NCBI GenBank assembly: GCA_965279735.1
Contig: OZ257260.1
Location: forward strand, 310,001 to 374,000
Origin: CAIUGU01 sp965279735
Lineage (GTDB): Bacteria; Pseudomonadota; Gammaproteobacteria; Steroidobacterales; Steroidobacteraceae
Direction of reading: 5' to 3'
Length of the DNA stretch: 64,000 bases
Made by a program: the position numbers and the translations under genes. The notes under the pieces are model-generated. The model was not told where the DNA came from, did no database searches, and saw only the letters and a program-made list of their open reading frames with translations. Of this stretch, positions 53,185 to 63,975 are shown one piece after another. The stretch's first letter is position 1; each line of letters begins with the position of its first letter.

Positions 53185-53832
53185 TCAGCTCCTGGAGGGG
53201 GCGGTGGGTTGCCCGACGATCCGGCGGAAATCCGCGGCGAGCCCCTGTGCATCGTGCGGAGCCGAGAATATTCCTCGCAACTCGGCATCCGGGCTGACCA
53301 GGAGCAGCGCGCTCGAATGGTCGACCGTGTAATTGCCATCGCTCAACGGTGTGATGGCGTAGGGAACATGCAATGCCTGGGCAAAGGCTTCGATTGCTGC
53401 CGGCGTTCCGGTGAGGCCAGTGAAGGTCGGGCTGAAAAAATTCACGTAGGCGGCTACCCGCTCCGGTGTATCGCGCCCAGGATCGACCGACACGAACAAG
53501 ATCTGCGGGCGTTCTTCGGGCGGCAGGTCACCCAGGGATTTCTCGAAACTGCTGAGCAGGGCCAGCGTCGTGGGGCAGATGTCGGGGCAGCTCGTGAACC
53601 CGAAGAACAGCAGGTTCCAGCGGCGACTGAAGCGCTCGCGGCCGAACGGCTGGCCTTTCTGGTCAACCAGGGAGAACTCGGGAAGTTGTCGGCCGCCTTC
53701 GAGCCAGGTGCCGGTCGCGAGCTGCGGAGTCGTGGGGCCCGACTGCACGAATGAGCGCGACAGCAGCATGCCTGCCACTGCGGCTACAATCGCGACCGCG
53801 GCGCCGACGACGATCTGTGAGGACTTGTTCAT
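53185..53832 (-). CDS. SCO1/SenC family protein
   Basis: This 215-residue protein has an N-terminal membrane anchor (about residues 5-25) and a thioredoxin-like domain. The copper Cys pair is in TSCPDICP and the third ligand His in VDHSSALLL. Members deliver copper to the CuA site of cytochrome c oxidase or act as periplasmic thiol reductases. The start at 53832 (MNKSSQIVV) puts the anchor first. It is co-directional with psd and divergent from prmB, 75 bp apart. Confidence 0.93.
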   Translation of the reverse strand: MNKSSQIVVGAAVAIVAAVAGMLLSRSFVQSGPTTPQLATGTWLEGGRQLPEFSLVDQKGQPFGRERFSRRWNLLFFGFTSCPDICPTTLALLSSFEKSLGDLPPEERPQILFVSVDPGRDTPERVAAYVNFFSPTFTGLTGTPAAIEAFAQALHVPYAITPLSDGNYTVDHSSALLLVSPDAELRGIFSAPHDAQGLAADFRRIVGQPTAPSRS

Positions 53833-53907
53833 GGGGCTTGGATTATGGCATGGCAACGCGCCGCGTACCCGGGTCGCTCCTATTCCGATGGGGTTGCACA
53901 ACGGGTC

Positions 53908-54822
53908 ATGAGCATCGAGGCGACCACCGTCGAGGAATTCATTCGCGCAGGCGCTGCGGCGCTCAAGGCGGCGAACCTTTCGTTCGGGCATGGCACTGAC
54001 AATCCGGTGGACGACGCCGCCGAGCTCGTCTTCTATGGCGCCGGACTCAGGCATGAAGATGCATCGAGCGTTTACGCACGGGTGCTCGCGCCACAACAAC
54101 GCGACACAGTGAACAAGCTGTTCGCGCGCCGGATCAACGAGCGGCTGCCCACCGCTTACCTCACGCACAGGATGTGGTTTGCCGGTCACGAGTTTTATGT
54201 GGATGAGCGCGTGCTGGTACCGCGTTCACCCATCGCGGAGCTGATTGAATCCGCCTTTGTTCCCTGGATTGATCCGGATGCGGTGCAGAGCGTGCTCGAT
54301 GTCGGCACGGGGTCGGGATGCATCGCCATTGCCACTGCCCTGGCGTTGCCTTCGGCCACTGTGGATGCGGCCGATGTGTCTCCGGCGGCGCTGGCGGTCA
54401 CGCAAATGAATATCGAGCGCCTTGGGGTGGGCGGGCGCGTACATGCAGTCCTGTCGGACGTGTATGCCGGACTGGGCGCGCGTCGCTACGACATCATAGT
54501 TTCCAATCCGCCTTACGTTAGCCTCGCTGAAATGGCGGCATTGCCCGCCGAATATCTCAAGGAGCCGGAGCTCGGGCTGGTCTCGGGCCAGGACGGGCTC
54601 GATGTGGTGAGGCGCCTGCTTGTCGCGGCGGCGGACCACCTCAATCCCGGCGGGATTCTCGTGGTCGAAGTCGGTGATTCCGAGGCGACGCTGGTTGCCG
54701 CCTGCCCGGACGTTCCGTTCACCTGGCTCGAATTCGAGCGCGGTGGCGGAGGCGTGTTCCTGCTGACGGAAGCAGAGCTGCGAGAGCACCAGGAGGCGCT
54801 GCAAAGTCTCGTCGGAGGATGA
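53908..54822 (+). CDS. prmB: 50S ribosomal protein L3 glutamine methyltransferase
   Basis: This 304-residue SAM enzyme methylates a Gln of protein L3. It has LDVGTGSGCIAIA, NPPYVSLAEMAALPAEYLKEPELGL and GQDGLDVVRRLL. The PAEY...EPELGL stretch after NPPY and the N-terminal helical domain indicate PrmB rather than PrmC. The start at 53908 is the family start; an in-frame ATG at 53845 is less likely. The location 5' of aroC is typical. Confidence 0.95.
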   Translation: MSIEATTVEEFIRAGAAALKAANLSFGHGTDNPVDDAAELVFYGAGLRHEDASSVYARVLAPQQRDTVNKLFARRINERLPTAYLTHRMWFAGHEFYVDERVLVPRSPIAELIESAFVPWIDPDAVQSVLDVGTGSGCIAIATALALPSATVDAADVSPAALAVTQMNIERLGVGGRVHAVLSDVYAGLGARRYDIIVSNPPYVSLAEMAALPAEYLKEPELGLVSGQDGLDVVRRLLVAAADHLNPGGILVVEVGDSEATLVAACPDVPFTWLEFERGGGGVFLLTEAELREHQEALQSLVGG

Positions 54823-54872
54823 TGAGAGCCTGCCACCCGTGTTTTCTGTGCCTGCCGGGCGACGTCCTCGCT

Positions 54873-54878
54873 TAAACT
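54873..54878 (+). promoter_or_regulatory. Predicted -10 element of aroC
   Basis: TAAACT followed by ACGCGC lies 35 bases before the aroC start. No strong -35 is seen. Confidence 0.3.
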
Positions 54879-54913
54879 ACGCGCTGTTCTTCCTCTGACC
54901 CCGTTGCCCAGAC

Positions 54914-56014
54914 ATGTCCGGTAATACCTTCGGCACCCTGTTCACTGTCACCACGTTCGGTGAGAGCCATGGCCCTGCGCTCGGCTGCATCGTGGACGGC
55001 TGCCCTCCTGGGCTCGAGCTGACGGCAGAAGATATCCAGAAAGATGTCGAGCGGCGCCGGTCCGGGACGTCGAAGTTCACCAGCCAGCGGCGCGAGCCCG
55101 ACCAGGTGCAGATCCTGTCAGGCGTGTTCGAAGGCAGGACGACCGGCAGCCCGATCGGTATTCTAGTCCAGAACGAAGACCAGCGTTCCCGCGACTACGA
55201 CAAGATCAAGGATCGTTTCCGGCCGGGTCACGCGGACTACACGTACCAGCAGAAATACGGCTTCCGCGACTATCGTGGCGGCGGCCGCTCATCGGCCCGT
55301 GAGACCGTCATGCGGGTGGCGGCGGCAGCCATCGCCCGGAAGTATCTGGAGCAGCGCCTCGGCGTGACCATTTTCGGGTATCTCGCCCAGCTCGGCCCGT
55401 TGAGCCTCGAGTTCAAGAGCCGCGAGGCCATCGATACCAACCCGTTTTTTTGCCCGGATCCCTCGCGCGTCGAAGAGCTCGAGCAGTACATGACCGACTT
55501 GCGGCGCGATGGCGATTCCGTCGGGGCACGGGTCAACGTTGTTGCAACGGGAGTTCCACCAGGCCTTGGCGAGCCGGTTTTCGATCGACTGGATGCGGAC
55601 ATCGCCCACGCGATGATGAGCATCAATGCCGTCAAGGGCGTGGAGATCGGCGCGGGCTTCGGGGCAGTCAGCCAGCGCGGCAGCCAGCATCGCGACGAGA
55701 TGACACCGGGCGGATTCCTGTCGAACCACGCCGGTGGCGTGCTGGGCGGGATCTCGTCCGGGCAGGACATCCTGGTCGGTGTGGCCCTCAAGCCGACGTC
55801 CAGCATTACCCAGCCGGGGCGGACCGTGGATGTGGAGGGGCAGCCGGTGGAAGTGATCACGACGGGACGTCACGACCCCTGCGTCGGCATCCGGGCGACA
55901 CCCATCGCCGAAGCCATGCTGGCTCTCGTGCTCATGGATCACTACCTGCGGCACCGGGCCCAGAATGCGGATGTCCGCTCCCTGACGCCCCTCGTGCCCC
56001 CCGGGGTGTATTGA
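54914..56014 (+). CDS. aroC: Chorismate synthase
   Basis: This 366-residue FMN-dependent enzyme makes chorismate, the last shared step of the aromatic pathway. It shows TFGESHGPALG, RPGHADYTYQQKYGFRDYRGGGRSSARETV and the C-terminal block with MLALVLMDHYLRH. Length and motifs are complete. It lies between prmB and asd, all in one direction. Confidence 0.98.
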   Translation: MSGNTFGTLFTVTTFGESHGPALGCIVDGCPPGLELTAEDIQKDVERRRSGTSKFTSQRREPDQVQILSGVFEGRTTGSPIGILVQNEDQRSRDYDKIKDRFRPGHADYTYQQKYGFRDYRGGGRSSARETVMRVAAAAIARKYLEQRLGVTIFGYLAQLGPLSLEFKSREAIDTNPFFCPDPSRVEELEQYMTDLRRDGDSVGARVNVVATGVPPGLGEPVFDRLDADIAHAMMSINAVKGVEIGAGFGAVSQRGSQHRDEMTPGGFLSNHAGGVLGGISSGQDILVGVALKPTSSITQPGRTVDVEGQPVEVITTGRHDPCVGIRATPIAEAMLALVLMDHYLRHRAQNADVRSLTPLVPPGVY

Positions 56015-56148
56015 CCGGCAGGTTCGCGGTTTCGCAACCAGGTTGTCTTTGGCAAATCTGCGATTTCAGGCCCTTATCTGTGCCAGCCCTTTGAGGTAGT
56101 GTTGGCGCGGTTTTTCAAATGAACCTCAATGCACAGGCAAGCGGAACG

Positions 56149-57171
<1,023 letters not shown>

Positions 57172-57310
57172 GCTATAGTTGCGCGCGACAAGTCAAGAAG
57201 CACGTGAGCATCCCGAAGACTTGGGTCCGCTGTATTTTCCAGCCTCTGATCGCCAGTGTTCAGGGCTCCTTTGAAGGCCACTTTAGATTGCCGCAGTTCC
57301 TGGAGAGCTG

Positions 57311-60205
57311 ATGAGAAAGAACATCCCGCGGCTCCTGCTGATGGGCGCCTTGCTGTCTCCGTCGGCCCCGTTCGCCCTTGGGCTCGGGGATATCCGCCTC
57401 AACTCGGCACTCAACCAGCCGTTCGATGCTGAAATCGACCTGCTGTCGGCAACGACGGAAGAGCTGGCGTCACTGCAGGTCGGGCTGGCCAACAACGAGA
57501 CCTTCTCGCGCTACGGCCTCGACCGTCCCGGCTTTCTCTCCAACTTCACCTTCAGGGTGACGCGCGCCGCCGATGGACGGACTGTCCTGCGGGTGACGTC
57601 TGCCCCCTCGGTGACAGAACCCTTCGTGACACTGCTGGTGGAAGCGAGCTGGTCACGTGGCCGGCTCCTTCGTGAATACACAGTCCTGCTGGACCCGCCC
57701 GTCTTCACGCCTGGACCCGCGGCCGCTGCCCCGGCTCCCGTGGCTGCTCCTCGGGCAGGTGCGCCCAGCGAAGGAGTGATCGAACGTCCCCAGGCTCCCG
57801 CTGCCCCTGCTGCTCCGACCCCCCCCGCTGCCGCGGCACCGGCGCCAGGCGCTGCAGTCGGCGATTCCTATCGGGTCCAGCGCAACGATACCTTGTGGAA
57901 TATCGCGAGCCGGATTCGTCCGGGCTCCATCCGTGTCGTCAACCAGACGATGATCGCGCTGTACCGGGCCAATCCGGAGGCGTTCGACGGCAACATCAAC
58001 CAGCTGCGTGCAGGCACCTTGCTCCGTGTCCCGGCAGCAGGCGAAATCGAAAGCATTGCCCAGAGCGATGCCGCGTCAGAAGTCGCGCAGCAGTATCGCA
58101 ACTGGCGTGGCGCAACGGCTGCCGCAACGGAAGAAGGTGGCCGGCTCCGGCTGGTCACTCCGGCGGAAACCAGCAGCGCCCCCGCAGTTGGTCCTGCCAC
58201 GCCCCCGCCCGCAAACAACGGTCTGCAGCAGCAGGTCACGACGCTTGAGGGCCAGTTGGCCGAAGCGCAGCGACTGCTTGCCGTCCGGAACGCCGAGCTC
58301 GCGGAGATGCAGCGGCGTCTCGGCACGGGCGCGGCTCCCGCACCAGCACCCGAAGCTCCTGTAGCTCCTGCTCCTGCGGAGACCCCACCGGCTGCTACGG
58401 CTGAACCGCCGACGGCTGTCGAGCCTGTCGCTGAAGCGCCGGTTGTCGAACCGCCCGCAACTGCTCCTGCTGCTCCGGCTCCCGCTGTTGTGGAGCCGCC
58501 CGCGGAACCCTCGTTGCTCGACCGGCTGGGTGAGTACTGGTGGGCGCTCGCGGGCCTCGGGCTCGCTTTGTTGATCGGTGTAGCCGTCTGGTTCCGCAAT
58601 CGCCGAATGGTCGACATCGACGATGTCGTCGAGACGATGACCCCGAGTGATTTCGGTTCCCGAGGGCGCGCGACAGGCCCGCAAAGCGCCAGATCGCGTA
58701 CCAAGGAGGAATCCTTCCTGGTCGAGGAGGGCGACGACGCGGATGACACGGCTGAAATCCAGTCAGTCAAGAAGCCGGTAGCGCCGGTGGTCACGCGGGT
58801 CGACGCGGCGCCGAAGAAGACTGCAGATGACACTCTGAGCAGTGAAACCGCCGTGCACTTCGACCAGCAGGATGCGCTGGCCGAGGCCGATTTCCACATG
58901 GCTTATGGCCTGTACGACCAGGCGGCGGATCTCGTTAAGATCGCCATCGAGCGCGAGCCTTCACGCCGGGAGCTCCGGCTCAAGCTGCTCGAGATCTACT
59001 TCGTCTGGGGCAACAAGGATCTGTTCCTCGACAGTGCCCGGCAGCTTTATCAGACGCGCGATGAGGCTGCAGCCGGCGAATGGGACAAGATCCTCATCAT
59101 GGGCCGGCAGATCAGCCCGGAAGATCCCATGTTCCAGGGGGAGGCCGGCGTTTCACGTTCGACCGATGTCGTCGACCTCAACCTTGAAGGCGGCGAGAAC
59201 CGTGTCGACGTCGATCTGTTCGGGCCCGACGGAGGCGAGGAAGGCAAGCTGGATTTCGAATTCGGAGCCGACGGCAAGCCGGAAAAATCGACCAGTGATT
59301 CAGGGATTGATTTCCTCCTCGACGAACCGCGTCGCGGGGCCGATGAGGAACCGACGCGCGAGATCGAGCCGGGTGCGCGCACCCAGGAGACGCCGACGAT
59401 CGAGTCTCCCTACCTGGGCGACCGTGCCTCGGAAACGATTCGAGAGCAGATCGATACGCAGGCAATCACGAAGCTCGCTCCCGGTGTAGACCAGACGGCG
59501 GAGCTGTCACTGGACGACCTTGGTCTGGACGTGAGTTCGTTCGAGGAAACGGGTTCTCCGCTGGACACCGATGCCGAGGCAACCGGCGAGCGCACAGGGA
59601 CTGGTTTCGATCTGGATGATGCAAGCGACGACGATGCCACGCGGCTTGCTGATCACTCGTTCCTCGGTAGTTACGACCGCACCGTGGAGTCGCCACGGCC
59701 CGAGAATTACGAGGGCACGGGTACGGTTGTCATCAGCGAATCCGATGGCGATACGGTTGAACGTCCGCGTACCGATTCGAGCGCAACGGCGCGCATGAAG
59801 GCTGTTGATTTTGATCTGGATTCGCTCTCCGACGATCTGGGTGCTCCGGAAGGCGACACCGTCAAGCGCGAAGGCCGAACGGCGCCTTTCGTGGATGATC
59901 TCGCCGAAGACATCTTCGCCGCGGATCGCACTGCGCAGGTGCCCAGCCTCGATCTGGATGTCGGGAATGTCTCCGACGATCTGGACGATGAGCCGACCAA
60001 GACGGAAGCCGTGACCTCGATGATGGACATGCCGGAGCTCGAGCCGGTAACCATGAGCGAAGTCGGAACGAAGCTGGATCTCGCCCGCGCCTACATGGAC
60101 ATGGGCGATCCGGACGGTGCCCGCAGCATCCTGGAAGAAGTGATGCAGGAAGGCAGCACCAGCCAGAAGCAGGAAGCGGAGCGTCTGCTGGACTCCATCC
60201 GCTGA
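57311..60205 (+). CDS. fimV: FimV-like polar hub protein
   Basis: This 964-residue protein has a signal peptide (about 1-25), the FimV N-terminal domain (ALGLGDIRLNSALNQPFDAE), a LysM peptidoglycan-binding domain (about 185-240), a Pro/Ala-rich and coiled-coil linker, one membrane helix (about residues 406-426), a long acidic cytoplasmic tail and a C-terminal FimV TPR domain (TKLDLARAYMDMGDPDGARSILEEV). FimV marks the pole and supports type IV pili and polar signalling. Position between asd and truA is conserved. FimX-like protein at 47514-49565 is a likely functional partner. Confidence 0.95.
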   Translation: MRKNIPRLLLMGALLSPSAPFALGLGDIRLNSALNQPFDAEIDLLSATTEELASLQVGLANNETFSRYGLDRPGFLSNFTFRVTRAADGRTVLRVTSAPSVTEPFVTLLVEASWSRGRLLREYTVLLDPPVFTPGPAAAAPAPVAAPRAGAPSEGVIERPQAPAAPAAPTPPAAAAPAPGAAVGDSYRVQRNDTLWNIASRIRPGSIRVVNQTMIALYRANPEAFDGNINQLRAGTLLRVPAAGEIESIAQSDAASEVAQQYRNWRGATAAATEEGGRLRLVTPAETSSAPAVGPATPPPANNGLQQQVTTLEGQLAEAQRLLAVRNAELAEMQRRLGTGAAPAPAPEAPVAPAPAETPPAATAEPPTAVEPVAEAPVVEPPATAPAAPAPAVVEPPAEPSLLDRLGEYWWALAGLGLALLIGVAVWFRNRRMVDIDDVVETMTPSDFGSRGRATGPQSARSRTKEESFLVEEGDDADDTAEIQSVKKPVAPVVTRVDAAPKKTADDTLSSETAVHFDQQDALAEADFHMAYGLYDQAADLVKIAIEREPSRRELRLKLLEIYFVWGNKDLFLDSARQLYQTRDEAAAGEWDKILIMGRQISPEDPMFQGEAGVSRSTDVVDLNLEGGENRVDVDLFGPDGGEEGKLDFEFGADGKPEKSTSDSGIDFLLDEPRRGADEEPTREIEPGARTQETPTIESPYLGDRASETIREQIDTQAITKLAPGVDQTAELSLDDLGLDVSSFEETGSPLDTDAEATGERTGTGFDLDDASDDDATRLADHSFLGSYDRTVESPRPENYEGTGTVVISESDGDTVERPRTDSSATARMKAVDFDLDSLSDDLGAPEGDTVKREGRTAPFVDDLAEDIFAADRTAQVPSLDLDVGNVSDDLDDEPTKTEAVTSMMDMPELEPVTMSEVGTKLDLARAYMDMGDPDGARSILEEVMQEGSTSQKQEAERLLDSIR

Positions 60206-60212
60206 AAATGCA

Positions 60213-60243
60213 TCAGGCTGCAGGCCTCAAGCCTGTAGCCTGA
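60213..60243 (+). other. Hairpin between fimV and truA
   Basis: TCAGGCTGCAGGC and GCCTGTAGCCTGA form a 13-bp stem with one G-T pair around CTCAA. It ends 6 bases before the truA start, so it covers the truA ribosome binding region and may limit its translation. There is no T tract. Confidence 0.5.
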
Positions 60244-60249
60244 CCTCTC

Positions 60250-61050
60250 ATGCCGCGTATCGCACTCGGGATCGAGTATGACGGCACAGCGTTTGCCGGC
60301 TGGCAATCGCAGGTCGATGCCGCCGGCGTCCAGACCGCGCTCGAGCAGGCCCTCACCAAAGTCGCCGATCATGCTGTTGCCGTCGTTGCAGCGGGCCGTA
60401 CAGATGCTGGCGTCCATGCAACCATGCAGGTCGTCCACTTCGACACGGAAGCCGAACGCAGCGAGCGCGCTTGGGTCCTCGGGACCAACACGAACCTGCG
60501 TGACGATGTCAGTGTGCTCTGGTCTCGCGTGATGCCAGGAGAATTTCACGCCCGCTTCAGCGCGACTGCTCGCAGCTATCGCTACGTCATCCGCAATTCC
60601 CCACCCCGGCCCTCGCTGGATCGTCATCGCGTGTGCTGGGTTCGTGAGCGGCTCGATGCCGGCCGGATGCACGAAGCCGCCCAAGTCCTGGTGGGGAGGC
60701 ATGACTTCTCGTCGTTCCGGGCAGCGGAATGCCAGTCACGGTCGCCCGTCCGCAACCTTGAGTCGCTCGTCGTGCTGCGGGAAGGGGATTCGGTGATCAT
60801 CGAAGTGACGGCGAACGCCTTTCTCCATCACATGGTCAGGAATATCGCCGGTGTCCTGATCGCGGTGGGGCGGGGCAAGCGCCCCCCGGGCTGGGTGCAG
60901 GAAGTGCTGGACGTGCGGGATCGTCGCCTCGGCGGCGTGACAGCCCCGCCGCAGGGTCTGTACCTGGTCAATGTCCGGTATCCGCCCCTGTTCGCGATCC
61001 CCGGGAGCATTGCTGCCCCGGGGATTTCGCGTGCTATCGTTCGCGCCTGA
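60250..61050 (+). CDS. truA: tRNA pseudouridine(38-40) synthase
   Basis: This 266-residue enzyme forms pseudouridine in the anticodon stem-loop of many tRNAs. The catalytic Asp is in GRTDAGVHATMQ, and the N-terminal IEYDGTAFAGWQ and the RNA-binding FSSFRAAE block are present. The ATG at 60250 sits 7 bases after a strong hairpin. accD follows by 38 bp; trpF, often found between them, is absent. Confidence 0.97.
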   Translation: MPRIALGIEYDGTAFAGWQSQVDAAGVQTALEQALTKVADHAVAVVAAGRTDAGVHATMQVVHFDTEAERSERAWVLGTNTNLRDDVSVLWSRVMPGEFHARFSATARSYRYVIRNSPPRPSLDRHRVCWVRERLDAGRMHEAAQVLVGRHDFSSFRAAECQSRSPVRNLESLVVLREGDSVIIEVTANAFLHHMVRNIAGVLIAVGRGKRPPGWVQEVLDVRDRRLGGVTAPPQGLYLVNVRYPPLFAIPGSIAAPGISRAIVRA

Positions 61051-61088
61051 AGACGCTGCCAGTGGCAGCCTGCAATTGAGACAAGCGT

Positions 61089-61976
61089 ATGACCTGGTTC
61101 GAAAAAATCATTCCTTCGCGGATCAAGACCGAGCGGCGCACCCGCTCCGTGCCGGAAGGGCTGTGGATGAAGTGCCCGGCCTGCGATGCCGTGCTGTATC
61201 GCGCCGAGCTCGAACGCAACCTGCACGTGTGCCCGAAGTGTTCGCACCACATGCGCATCGGCGGCCGCGAGCGGCTGGAATATTTTCTCGACGAAGAATC
61301 GTGGGAGGAAATCGGCGCGGGAATCGAGCCGGAAGATCCGCTGCGCTTCCGCGATTCGAAACGCTACAAGGATCGTCTCGTCCAGGCGCAGAAGAGCACC
61401 GAGGAAAAGGACGCGCTGATCGTGCTGGCAGGCAAACTGAAGAGCCTCGAGGTCGTTGCGTGTGCATTCGAGTTCCGTTTTCTCGGCGGCTCCATGGGCT
61501 CCGTTGTCGGCGAGCGTTTTGTCCGTGGCGTCGACCATTGTCTTGAACATCGCACGCCGCTGATCTGTTTTTCAGCGAGCGGCGGCGCGCGCATGCAGGA
61601 AGCGCTGTATTCGCTGCTGCAGATGGCGAAGACCAGCGCGGCGCTGGCCAGGCTGGCGAAGGCCCAGCTGCCTTACATCTCTGTCCTGACAGATCCGACG
61701 ACGGGCGGAGTGTCCGCCAGCTTCGCCATGCTGGGTGACGTCAATATCGGTGAGCCCAAGGCCTTGATCGGCTTCGCCGGACCTCGCGTCATCCAGCAGA
61801 CGGTGCGCGAGACGTTGCCCGAAGGGTTCCAGCGCAGCGAGTTCCTGCTCGATCACGGAGCGCTCGACCTGATCCTCGATCGCCGCGACATGCGGGACCG
61901 GATTGCCTCGCTGCTCTACATGTTCATGGGCCAGCCGGCGCCCGAAATGAACGGGCGGAAGGACGCCGAAACCTGA
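61089..61976 (+). CDS. accD: Acetyl-CoA carboxylase carboxyltransferase subunit beta
   Basis: This 295-residue subunit has an N-terminal zinc ribbon (CPAC at about residue 28 and CPKCSHH near 47) and a crotonase-fold carboxyltransferase domain with FSASGGARMQEALYSLLQM. It works with AccA to make malonyl-CoA. folC starts 18 bp after its stop. Confidence 0.98.
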   Translation: MTWFEKIIPSRIKTERRTRSVPEGLWMKCPACDAVLYRAELERNLHVCPKCSHHMRIGGRERLEYFLDEESWEEIGAGIEPEDPLRFRDSKRYKDRLVQAQKSTEEKDALIVLAGKLKSLEVVACAFEFRFLGGSMGSVVGERFVRGVDHCLEHRTPLICFSASGGARMQEALYSLLQMAKTSAALARLAKAQLPYISVLTDPTTGGVSASFAMLGDVNIGEPKALIGFAGPRVIQQTVRETLPEGFQRSEFLLDHGALDLILDRRDMRDRIASLLYMFMGQPAPEMNGRKDAET

Positions 61977-61994
61977 TCCGAGGTTGGCAGCGTC

Positions 61995-63293
61995 ATGCCC
62001 TTTACGCGTCTTGCCGAGTGGCTGGCCTGGCAGGAGACGCTGCATTCTTCCGCCATCGATCTTGGGTTGGGCCGCGTCCGGCACGTGCTGGACCGGTTGG
62101 CATGGCGTCCACCTGCGTATCCGGTCATCACCGTGGGCGGCACGAACGGCAAAGGTTCGTGCGTGGCTCTACTGGACAGCATCCTGGCTGCTGCGGGTCA
62201 TCGCACCGGCACGTTCACCTCTCCCCATCTGCACCGCTACAACGAACGCATCCACATCGCAGGCGCTGAAGTTTCCGACGCCTCGCTCGTGGCAGCCTTC
62301 GAGCGCATCGATGCCGCCCGCGGCGAAGACACGCTGACGTTCTTTGAATTCAATGCCATCGCCGCGCTGCTCGTCTTCGAGACAGCGGGACTCGATGTGC
62401 TCATCCTGGAGGTGGGCTTGGGCGGACGTCTCGATGCGGTGAACGTCGTGGACGCTGACGTCGCGCTGGTGACCTCCATTGCGCTCGATCACTGCGAATG
62501 GCTCGGGAATGATGTCGAGACCATCGGGCGTGAGAAAGCGGGGATTTTCCGGCGGGGGCAGCCTGCAGTGTTCGGCAGCCGCGAGATGCCGCAATCCATC
62601 CAGGCGGCTGCAGATCTCGTCGGCGCGAAGCTTGAGCGGCTGGGCCGCGATTTCGATTTCAGCGCAGCTCCGGATGGACGAGCCACGGGGCAGTGGAGCT
62701 GGCGAAGTGCGGCGGAAACCCTCGAAGGACTGCCGCGACCCGCGCTGCCGGGAGCCATCCAGTACGGTAATGCTGCTGCTGTGATCGCAGTGCTCAGGAA
62801 CCTGCAAGCCAGATTGCCGGTCCAGCGCGCTGCGCTCATTGCCGGGCTCGAGCGTGTGCGTTTGGCAGGCCGCTTCGAGTCGCAAGCCGGCCCGGTTACC
62901 TGGATTTTCGATGTCGCACACAACCCGGCTGCGGCACGCGTTCTGGCGGACAACCTCGCAGCCCACCTGTCGATTGGGGGGGCGAGCGGACGAACCGTTG
63001 CCGTGTGCGGAGTCCTCGCCGACAAGGATGTCGAGTCGATCATCGCTGAGCTGCGTGCTCACGTGGATGTGTGGATCCTTGCCGGCCTGCCCGGTGCCCG
63101 GGCTGGCGCGGTCTCCGCGCTTGCCGGGCGGTTCACCCAACAGGGGATTGCGGTCGATCTGGTTGCGCCCGATGTGGAGTCCGCGTGCGAGGCGGCGAAG
63201 CGTCTTGCCGCGCCAGGCGATCGCGTTGTGGTGTTCGGGTCGTTCCTGACTGTCGGTCCCGCGCGCGAGTGGCATGCAAGGTCAAGCGGATGA
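61995..63293 (+). CDS. folC: Dihydrofolate synthase / folylpolyglutamate synthase
   Basis: This 432-residue enzyme adds Glu to dihydropteroate and then to folates. It has the P-loop GGTNGKGS, GTFTSPHLHRYNERI and the Mur-ligase-like C-terminal domain with FDVAHNPAA. accD-folC is a conserved pair in gammaproteobacteria. A dedD-type gene follows as expected. Confidence 0.97.
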   Translation: MPFTRLAEWLAWQETLHSSAIDLGLGRVRHVLDRLAWRPPAYPVITVGGTNGKGSCVALLDSILAAAGHRTGTFTSPHLHRYNERIHIAGAEVSDASLVAAFERIDAARGEDTLTFFEFNAIAALLVFETAGLDVLILEVGLGGRLDAVNVVDADVALVTSIALDHCEWLGNDVETIGREKAGIFRRGQPAVFGSREMPQSIQAAADLVGAKLERLGRDFDFSAAPDGRATGQWSWRSAAETLEGLPRPALPGAIQYGNAAAVIAVLRNLQARLPVQRAALIAGLERVRLAGRFESQAGPVTWIFDVAHNPAAARVLADNLAAHLSIGGASGRTVAVCGVLADKDVESIIAELRAHVDVWILAGLPGARAGAVSALAGRFTQQGIAVDLVAPDVESACEAAKRLAAPGDRVVVFGSFLTVGPAREWHARSSG

Positions 63294-63321
63294 ACGCGTG
63301 CTTCCCCTATACTTCGGACCA

Positions 63322-63975
63322 GTGGATACGCACCTGAAAGAGCGTCTGGTTGGGGCTGCGGTACTCGTCGCGGTCGCCGTCATCCTGATTCCGGAAATGC
63401 TTTCCGGGCCTGCAGAGCGACAGGCTCCGGCATTGAGCGCAGATCGCGTCGCCGACGATGGCGGTGTCCGCACGTACACGATTGATCTCGGTACTCGCGC
63501 CCGCTCAGGTGCCGAGACCCCCGTCGTTCCGTCTGCGGAGGTCGTGACACCTGCGCCGCCGCCGGAAACAATTGAAGAAGCGGAAAGCGCACCCGCTGCT
63601 ACTGTTGCCGAGTCGCCGCCTCCTGCCGAATCCAGGCCACCGACTGAGGCTGCCCCCATTCCTGCTCCTGTCGCCGCAGCTCCAGCGGCACCCACCGTCC
63701 GTGAGGCGCCACCGGCTCCCGTCCGTCAGGACTCAGGCGCAAAGCGACCCTGGGCGGTGCAGGTGGGAAGCTTCGCGAGCCAGGCCACAGCCGACCGCTT
63801 GGGCCAGGATCTCAGGAAACGTGGCTACGAAAGCTTTGTCGTTCCCTTTAAAACGGGTTCGCAGACGCTATATCGGGTACGTGTCGGACCGATGGAGGAT
63901 CGCACCGCTGCTGATGCCGCCGTGCAGAAGCTCAAGCGCGAAGGCACGAGCGCCACTGTGGTCTCGAATTCCTGA
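63322..63975 (+). CDS. SPOR-domain protein, DedD-like
   Basis: This 217-residue protein has a short cytoplasmic N-terminus, one membrane helix (about residues 10-28), a Pro/Ala-rich periplasmic linker and a C-terminal SPOR domain (about 145-215; AVQVGSFASQATADRLGQDLRKRGYE) that binds denuded peptidoglycan at the septum. The context folC-dedD is conserved; cvpA and purF are expected next, beyond the window. The start is GTG 63322; the in-frame ATG at 63274 overlaps folC by 20 bp. A TATACT box lies only 9 bases before the GTG, so the message may be nearly leaderless. Confidence 0.88.
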   Translation: MDTHLKERLVGAAVLVAVAVILIPEMLSGPAERQAPALSADRVADDGGVRTYTIDLGTRARSGAETPVVPSAEVVTPAPPPETIEEAESAPAATVAESPPPAESRPPTEAAPIPAPVAAAPAAPTVREAPPAPVRQDSGAKRPWAVQVGSFASQATADRLGQDLRKRGYESFVVPFKTGSQTLYRVRVGPMEDRTAADAAVQKLKREGTSATVVSNS

